A DNA stretch of 64,000 nucleotides. Source: Cylicocyclus nassatus. Its lineage: Eukaryota; Nematoda; Chromadorea; Rhabditida; Strongylidae. The DNA lies in assembly GCA_958299035.1 (NCBI GenBank), contig CATQJL010000112.1, positions 61,487,823-61,551,822 on the forward strand, read 5' to 3'. Of this stretch, positions 57,832 to 64,000 are shown in pieces. The position numbers were made by a program, and so were the translations under genes. Below the pieces are notes generated by a model that did not search any database, was not told the DNA's origin, and saw only the letters and a list, made by a program, of their open reading frames with translations. Position 1 is the first letter of the stretch; each line of letters begins with the position of its first letter.

Positions 57832-58299
57832 TGGCTTTTTGCTCTTTTTTGGTGAAGGTTATGTTCTATCATGGCGCTCAAAGTGAAGACCAGAGTACAT
57901 GGCTCTATGTATCGAGAGTATGGTGCCCATATTCAAGTATTCGAATTCGAATAAAGGGAAAATCGGTTATCGAGAGATATTCGTTTATTCAGGAAACTTT
58001 CGTAAATCAACTGTTCGATATTCGTTCACTTGATGAAAATGTTCTTTCGTTGCAGCTTCAATGCCCGCCCATCTGTGCCCGTCCATTCAATCGTACCGCG
58101 GTTTCCCGAAACGGGGACTGTCACGGTTTTCGCGGTTCTCGACTTTATGTTAGGAATTAAGGACATAAGAGGACGGTGCCTCTAACTTGTCTTTGAATTC
58201 CATTTCTTTATTACTGAAAATGAGTCAACCTCTGGCAACAATTCGTGTAGACTTTGGGATCATTGTGCATGGTTTAGGTTGCGAACCTCATCAATTTTG
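57832..58299. other. No gene supported
   Basis: Includes TCGAATTCGAATA-type AT sequence at 57925-58015, like that beside other family 1 Helitrons. No motif-bearing frame. Confidence 0.4.
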
Positions 58300-58526
58300 C
58301 CTTTAACTCAATAAATCTCGTATATCACTAATTTTCGAAGAATCCTGTATTTTTCAATTTTGCTAGGAAGCGGGCGGTTTGTGCCAGTGTGGCTCACAAT
58401 TTACAAAGCACCAAAAAATAGGTGTGGCAATATCAAGGAGCGAAATCTTGCGAAATCAGTTGCAAAACTTAGTTAGCAACCCAATATTGACCGAAAAAGT
58501 CAGATCTCCGCCAATAAAGGCTGTCC

Positions 58527-58865
58527 CGAAAGTTTTGTTCGTTTTAGCATTACTCGCTAGAACTCACAGAATACCAATCCATGGACGACTTAGGCACCAT
58601 TTGATTCAGATTTTTATCCTCTTTCTTACAGCTATGTTTGCTCTCTGATCTACCCTGTATTAGCAATATTATCGCCATGCTTTTTGAGCAGCTCAACAAT
58701 GACGCAAAATTTTTCCTGGAATTCAAAGATTTTCATTCTAATGTTTTTAAAGAGCGCTGATAACCGCTATGTAGAGCAAATCGTAAAGATCGCTGATAAC
58801 CGTTATGTAGAGCAAATTTTTGGCTACATTTTTTCCATTTTAAATTACATGGCCCAAGACACAGT
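58527..58865. repeat. Dispersed repeat with mariner-like start, copy 1
   Basis: Begins GCTGTCCCGAAAGTTTTGTT and shares GATTCAGATTTTTATCCTC plus CTATGTAGAGCAAA with 63498-63790. TGTCCCGAAAGTTTT resembles mariner termini. No opposite end or transposase motif was identified, and a GATAACCGCTATGTAGAGCA string is locally doubled near 58765-58815. Confidence 0.4.
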
Positions 58866-59455
58866 CGAGACACAGTCAATACACCGCATCTGAAAAAAGC
58901 CATTTTAAGTTAAACGCCTTTACCAGCCCGATAGCCAATCTCCAAGAAATTAGACTCGCCACTTTTCTTGTAACCTTATCATCACCAGAATTCATTTGGA
59001 AAGGGCTAACATTTACGTATCGTCTGCAACCATGGCAGGTCATCATGAACTTTTATTGTGAGTCAACAAATGTGCTCTTCAAGCAATTGCTGCCCCTACC
59101 TACGACGCTAGATCAACGAACATTGGAAGTCATGTTGCGAACAGCATCAACTATCTTCCAAGTGTGCCGATCCTGTCAGAGAAATGTCGCTTGTGCCTTG
59201 AAACGTTATCTGATCTATTTAGAGAATAGGATGAAGTTTAGGTTCGGAGTACTTTTCGTTTCAAATGAGCACAATTGCGTCAACTTCTCAGATGTTGAGC
59301 CATTTGAGCTCTCGCCTAAGTGAATGGCTGAAAACATATTTTCTTAAGCATAATTCAATTTTGCGGAGTCCAGAGTAAGTGAAGTTCTAGCTTACGTCTT
59401 ACGGCGGTCTCTTCACTGTGGCAAAATTGCTGTAGAGAAGCAAGTTGGTCTCTAG

Positions 59456-59840
59456 TCAGTGATTTGCGCGATACAGCTTTGCTATGGGTTCATGCTGAAG
59501 TTCATGCAAGAATGACAAAACAGTAACAGCTTTTCCAGACGTAAAAAGTGCTATTTGGGCGGACGGCGTGCATCTGCTTTCTAGAGCGCGAATTAAGCCG
59601 TGATAATAGACACCGTACCTATCTCGGCGGCAATTGTACTGGCTCCAGCAGCCACTTTCGCTAATCACCCAAACAGCATTTTTACGCCTGTAAAAGCGAG
59701 ATTGATATGTTTTGAAGCTGCAAAGCACAGTCTTGGACTTAGCTCATCCAGTGGAACCGAGAACGATGACCCAAAGTTGTCATTCTGCCGAGCAGCTGCC
59801 TTCAAGACCATTGTGTATACATCACCCTCGAATCATTAAC
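59456..59840 (-). pseudogene. Unrecognised coding-like fragments
   Basis: On minus, 59840-59715 is open (MVLKAAARQNDNFGSSFSVP, ELSPRLCFAASKHINLAF). After an acceptor-like TTTTACAG another frame reads RKNAVWVISESGCWSQYNCR, YGVYYHGLIRALESR and SFLHELQHEPIAKLYRANH to a stop at 59456. The plus strand is also open over part of this. No family recognised. Copy A of the block is not open over the shared part. Confidence 0.3.
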
Positions 59841-60672
59841 CACATCGACTGCCGTAGATTGCCGAGTACGCCGCGCATCCAAACGATTATACCAGTATAG
59901 ACGCTATTGTGCAAGTCGTGCTCCGGTAAATTTCAGCCGCGCCGCGTGCTCCGCAATTACGGTTCGTGCTGACGACTCGACGATACCTCAAAAGGTGTGA
60001 GGGGCTATATGCCGCTGGCCAGCTCCACCCTACGCGGGCAACTGGTATAAATCTGAATGCCTGTCTGTAGTAAGCAGGGCTGCGTGGTCTATCGCAGATA
60101 TCCTCTTGAGACCATCCCTTTCGACGACACGTAGTCCTCCCCTCTCAAAAGCCACGGTGGTCGGGAAGGTCTTTGGATGGCCGTGACCTTTCGAGTTCAG
60201 GTGTATACCAGTATACGTCCTGCTAGGGTGAACTCTTTTCCGTGTTTGGTATCTGCTATGCGTTTTTGTGCAAGAAATGGAGCGTTTAGTTTGCATGACA
60301 CAACATAAATGCAAGCCTTGCACTTCAAATCAACAGCTACTTATAGAAGTGTGGAATAGTGTGTGCAGAACACAGACCTGATGCACTTTTTGGTTCGAGT
60401 CTTTTCGACGAAGAACCTTTTGCTGGTGTATGTAAAGCTTTTTTTGAACACAGAAACACTCCAGGCTCGGACACGCTCGTTTTACCCTAGTTTGAAATTT
60501 CGATGCGTAGCTTTGCGCATGCGCTGTCAGTTTAATGTGAGCATTTGTAACGTAATACCATCCATACGCCGCGGTCATCGAGGAGATCTCTCTGCTTCGG
60601 TCACTTTACGAATATCACATACCTTTAACACGAGTTGTTCCTTCCTAGGAAGTTTTTGTTTGTTTAGGGAAA
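59841..60672. other. Insert of unknown origin within copy B
   Basis: A minus frame at 60030-60323 (KTFPTTVAFERGGLRVVERD, ISAIDHAALLTT) reads plausibly but has no known motif or splice support. Nothing else could be assigned. Confidence 0.3.
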
Positions 60673-60869
60673 GGTCAGAGTTTGCCAGTGTTACCGGTGT
60701 TGAAAGTGTTGCCGGTGTTGAAAGTGTTGAAAGTGTTTCTCATTCTTCCTCGACCGACCTTTCAACACCGTCAGCACTTTCAACACTTTCAACACTGGCA
60801 ACACTTTCAACGCCGCAACGCTTTCAACACCGTCAACACTAACACCGGTAACACTGGCAAACTCTGACC
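60673..60869. repeat. Palindromic minisatellite of GTGTTGAAA units with TIRs
   Basis: The ends GGTCAGAGTTTGCCAGTGTT and AACACTGGCAAACTCTGACC are perfect inverted repeats. Inside, nine-base GTGTTGAAA / GTGTTGCCG units run rightward, and their complements TTTCAACAC run on the other arm, around a CTCATTCTTCCTCGACC loop. Confidence 0.75.
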
Positions 60870-61269
60870 GATACCTTAGAAGTAGCTGATTCTAACAAAA
60901 TTTTTTTCTTTGGTATTTCCAAAGGAAAGAGCATGTTGAACATGTTTGGAGCTTGGAGTGTTTCTTTATCTAAAAAAAGCTTCAAGTACATCATCCAACG
61001 GTTTTCACTCGAACGGATCTGGACCAAAAAGTACAACAGGTCCACAGTCCCCACACTATTCGCTACACCACGTAGTATCACTGCATGTTTTCAAGACGAA
61101 AGGCTTGTCGAAGGAAAAACGCTGAAAAAATGGCTTCCTACACAAATCGCGTTAGATACCAGACGCGGAAATGAATTTACCGTACCGAAGGTCGCATTAA
61201 ACTGGCATATACTCGTCGCGAAAGTCCACGGTTACTTGATTTTCCCCCTGCAAATATCATTCTCTGTAA

Positions 61270-61472
61270 GGCCCCGGACAGACTTCACGCGATTTGATCG
61301 TCGCGACTCAATCGCCGACATTTCCATTCATTTTCATTTCACATTCAAAAATTTCGGGCTGGAAAAGTATCACAACCGAAATGCAAGTTGATCGGCATGG
61401 AATGATGTTGTAACAGTTGTCTCGTCGCGATTCAGTCGCGACGATCAAATCGCGTGAAGTCTGTCCGGGGCC
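61270..61472. mobile_element. 203-bp PIF/Harbinger-like MITE with known empty site, TSD TAA
   Basis: The ends GGCCCCGGACAGACTTCACG and CGTGAAGTCTGTCCGGGGCC are perfect inverted repeats. TAA flanks both sides (61267-61269, 61473-61475). The matching place in copy A (24576-24578) has one TAA and no element. Confidence 0.9.
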
Positions 61473-62784
61473 TAAGGATCAAGCAATTACACCGCTCCTT
61501 ATGTAAAAGTAAGCTTATCGTAAGGCAAGATAAACAATTGAAAACTATTGTATACTGAACCGTATCACGGCCGCCCACATTTCGTAGGGATAAGATGAGT
61601 AGCGCGGACGCAAAGCAGGGGAGACCTTTCCCCTAAGTATGCTCCAACTTGCTCACTTTTGACCACGCCTGGATCGGGGATCGAAGACTAGCAATCAAAT
61701 CTTCATAGCTTTGTAGAGCATGGAACTCAATTGTGCATCGCAGTTTCCCATTATCACATACACCATCAAAATCGCTGATCACATAATGGAAATCAGCCCT
61801 TGACTGTTTAAAACCGATGCTTCTTTTACTCAAGCACATGAGAGTCATTGAGAAGTTGGTCCTCTGACGATGCCTCTTCCGATTTTATTGCTGAAAACCT
61901 GCAGCATTGCTATTTTCAAATTTCATGAATCGTTATATTTCCCGTCTTGCTGGTAGAACTTTACCGCCCAAAATCTTTGAGCTCAAACCAACGTTTGTGA
62001 TTACCATTAGCATTCTGGAATGGTTGAGTCTCAAAAAAAGTCAATTCCAGCTATCTTCTTGTTGTCTCTCTGTCCTCTTGCCAAGATATGGGAGAGCCGT
62101 GTAGTGGATGGTTCCAGAACATCAGAAACGGACATTGCTACATGGTAAATTCTTGTTACTTTCTTTTCAGATTGAGCAGTTTCAATGATGTCAAAAATGT
62201 AAACGATTTCCGAAATAAAGCAATATTTAGAAATTCTGTGACGCCAAAAGCTTTGATGCTGCTCAAAGAGTTTGCGAAAAATATGATGGGCACCTGCCAT
62301 ATATTAGAAACGAGCAAGAGAACAAATTCGTTGCAAGTTAGTTGAACTCCATGTGCTTTCACAGCACCTTTTTTGGTGGACCAAAATTTACTGGACAATA
62401 ATAATTTGGGTTTATGAAAACTGAGGTTACAAAGTGGCGCTGTATTTTTTGACTGTATGATAATGCATATGCGGTTTTTGGTATGACTACAACCAAAATT
62501 TTCTGCAATATGGTTCTTAGACTACTTAGATTACTTACTGGGGAGGATCCCGTCGCCGTAGCTAATTGGAACGAAATGCATGTTGAGCTTATCCCAAGTC
62601 TAGCCTACATATCTGCTGCGCGGTTTTGTATAAAGGTTATAAGCGTTTCAAGGGGCTTGACCGTGCACAGTGCCGCAACTTCAGAAAAGTAGTTGTTTAA
62701 AATACACACCAGCATTACTTGTGCATGTGTGCATTACTGCTAGTCGGTACACTCGACATGCTAACAATGCACCCCAAAACGTTA

Positions 62785-63115
62785 TGTATGCTGGATTCAT
62801 TCCCTAGTCGATCAAGGCAGCTAAAACGGCGTCAACCTCTACACTGTCAAAAGCTTTTCGTAATCAGCAAAGGTGAGGAATTAAGATTAATATTCTTAAC
62901 AGAACTTCAGTAACCTTGAAACGGATTGGATGTGATCAACGCAGCTGAACTCTCTACGCAATCGTCCATGGCTTGCTCAGTCGGTTGTGCTCATCCAACA
63001 TCCTTAAAATATCCGAATGATGATCTTCGCAAACGGCGCTGATGTGAAATCCTGAAAGCTCCCCCGTGTGCAGGCAAACATGCGGAGTACGGGATATCCT
63101 CCACTGATTAACTAT
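62785..63115 (-). pseudogene. RTE-like reverse transcriptase remnant (block B)
   Basis: Minus strand: ADYEKAFDSVEVDAVLAALI then an in-frame TAG, then GMNPAYI (about 62785-62870), preceded on the minus strand by the diverged LDExQP region near 62980. It matches the remnant in block A and stops at 63120, where AATCGAA-type repeats begin. Confidence 0.55.
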
Positions 63116-63139
63116 TCTTTCCTTCTTCGGCTATACTTG

Positions 63140-63350
63140 GGTAATTCGAAAATTTTTCATCGAATGAATGAATATCGAATAAATTCAAAAATAAAAAATC
63201 TCGAATAAGCGAATATCAAATAAATTCGAGGTTCAAAAATTCTCGAATGAATAAATTCCGAATGAATTCGGAAAATCAAAATTATCGAATGAATGAATAT
63301 CGAATGTATTCCAACATTGGAAGTCGAATTTCGAATAAATATTTGAATGA
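63140..63350 (+). repeat. AT-rich satellite of TCGAATGAATGAATA units
   Basis: Irregular tandem units built from TCGAAT, GAATGAATATCGAAT and AAATTCGA. The same word family occurs at 44965, 47204-47401 and 57925, often next to Helitron ends. Confidence 0.6.
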
Positions 63351-64000
63351 TTTATCTAATAACTAGAGCAATCATATCTCAAACTTGCCGACATATGTGG
63401 CTAAAGCCGATTCATTCATAACTAGCACCCTCGTATCCCCTATACCAACTCCTAGCTCAAAATTTTCCAGAAATCGCTGAAATCGATAGAATATTAGGTT
63501 GTCCCGAAAGTTTTATCGATTTCTTTTCATGGCTCATTAAAATTCCCAGCACACCAATTCATAAACGGCTTAGGCAACATTTGATTCAGATTTTTATCCT
63601 CTTTCTTACAGTTACACACGCTCTCTGCATTGTCTTTGCAATGTTATCGCCATGGCTTTTCGAGCAGCTTCACAGTAACGCCAAATCTTTCCCGAAATTT
63701 AGAATTTTTTATTCTGATGTTTTCAAAGAGCGCTATTAACTGCTATGTAGAGCAAACCTTCAACTACACTGTATCTATTTTAGATTACATGAACCGCGCT
63801 TAACAAGTCCGTTATAATTATTTATTCAATAAAAACCGAGGCTTTTTGATTATGTTCAACACGTAAAAGTACCAAAAATTCCAAAAAGCTGCTTTTTCGA
63901 AGCGAATCAAAGTTGGTTATGTTGCATAAATAATGTTTAGTAAGAACTATGTTTTAAAACGCAGAAACTTCAAAAGCTTCCATGTGTTTTATGCAGTTGC
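63351..64000. repeat. Mixed repeat fragments to window end
   Basis: 63425-63490 is a diverged unit of the minisatellite found at 52495-53232. 63498-63790 is copy 2 of the mariner-end-like repeat (GTTGTCCCGAAAGTTTTATC). 63791-64000 is AT-rich with no feature. Confidence 0.45.

Larger units (their letters stand above)
58300..63120. repeat. Duplicated block, copy B
   Basis: Counterpart of 20320-26280. Insertions specific to B are 58527-58865 (a mariner-end-like segment), about 59575-60960 (including a palindromic minisatellite) and 61270-61472 (MITE). Confidence 0.75.

Overview
The window reads as nuclear DNA of a nematode, most likely a clade V strongylid (hookworm-like). The evidence is short GT-AG introns (49-180 bp), exons of animal genes (ribophorin I, a PKD-repeat protein of the KIAA0319 type, a C-type lectin), remnants of RTE-like LINEs, and dense small DNA transposons and Helitrons. 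The assignment is inference from gene and repeat style; no ribosomal or mitochondrial marker is present. No operon, tRNA, rRNA or CRISPR array was seen.

Genes are few and mostly broken. The best intact gene piece is the 3' end of a proline-rich protein on the minus strand at 136-857 (three exons and an AATAAA just past the stop). At 8995-9471 two exons of a PKD-repeat protein run into a frameshift. At 10869-11880 five exons of ribophorin I (OST subunit) lack the 5' half of the gene and carry an in-frame TAG. At 29920-30260 the last two exons of a C-type lectin domain stand alone behind a transposon. At 42469-42775 an unrecognised coding-like frame carries one TGA.

Everything else is layered mobile DNA. 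4144-8199 is a four-element nest of inverted-repeat transposons, each level bounded by its own target duplication. 15595-17847 holds GC-rich TA-flanked repeats. 20320-26280 and 58300-63120 are two copies of one duplicated block that contains an RTE reverse-transcriptase fragment; comparing them gives an empty site for a 203-bp PIF/Harbinger-like MITE. 29186-34031 and 39318-41287 are runs of MITEs joined at shared TTAA or TTA targets.

Six ~690-bp elements (17893, 37912, 45042, 45756, 47402, 57136) have Helitron ends: A|TC at the 5' end, a GC-rich hairpin about 10 nt before a TGG|T 3' end. One of them was entered by a second Helitron three bases from its start. A decayed Helitron/PIF1-type helicase (48525-50058) lies next to one copy and has a similar 3' terminus, so it is a possible source of the machinery. 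A second Helitron type (45759-46335, 52369-53439) ends in CTAG; the larger copy carries a minisatellite arranged as a large palindrome. A RTE-like LINE (53746-56704) has a MITE inserted in its open frame and YAGD in place of the usual YADD.
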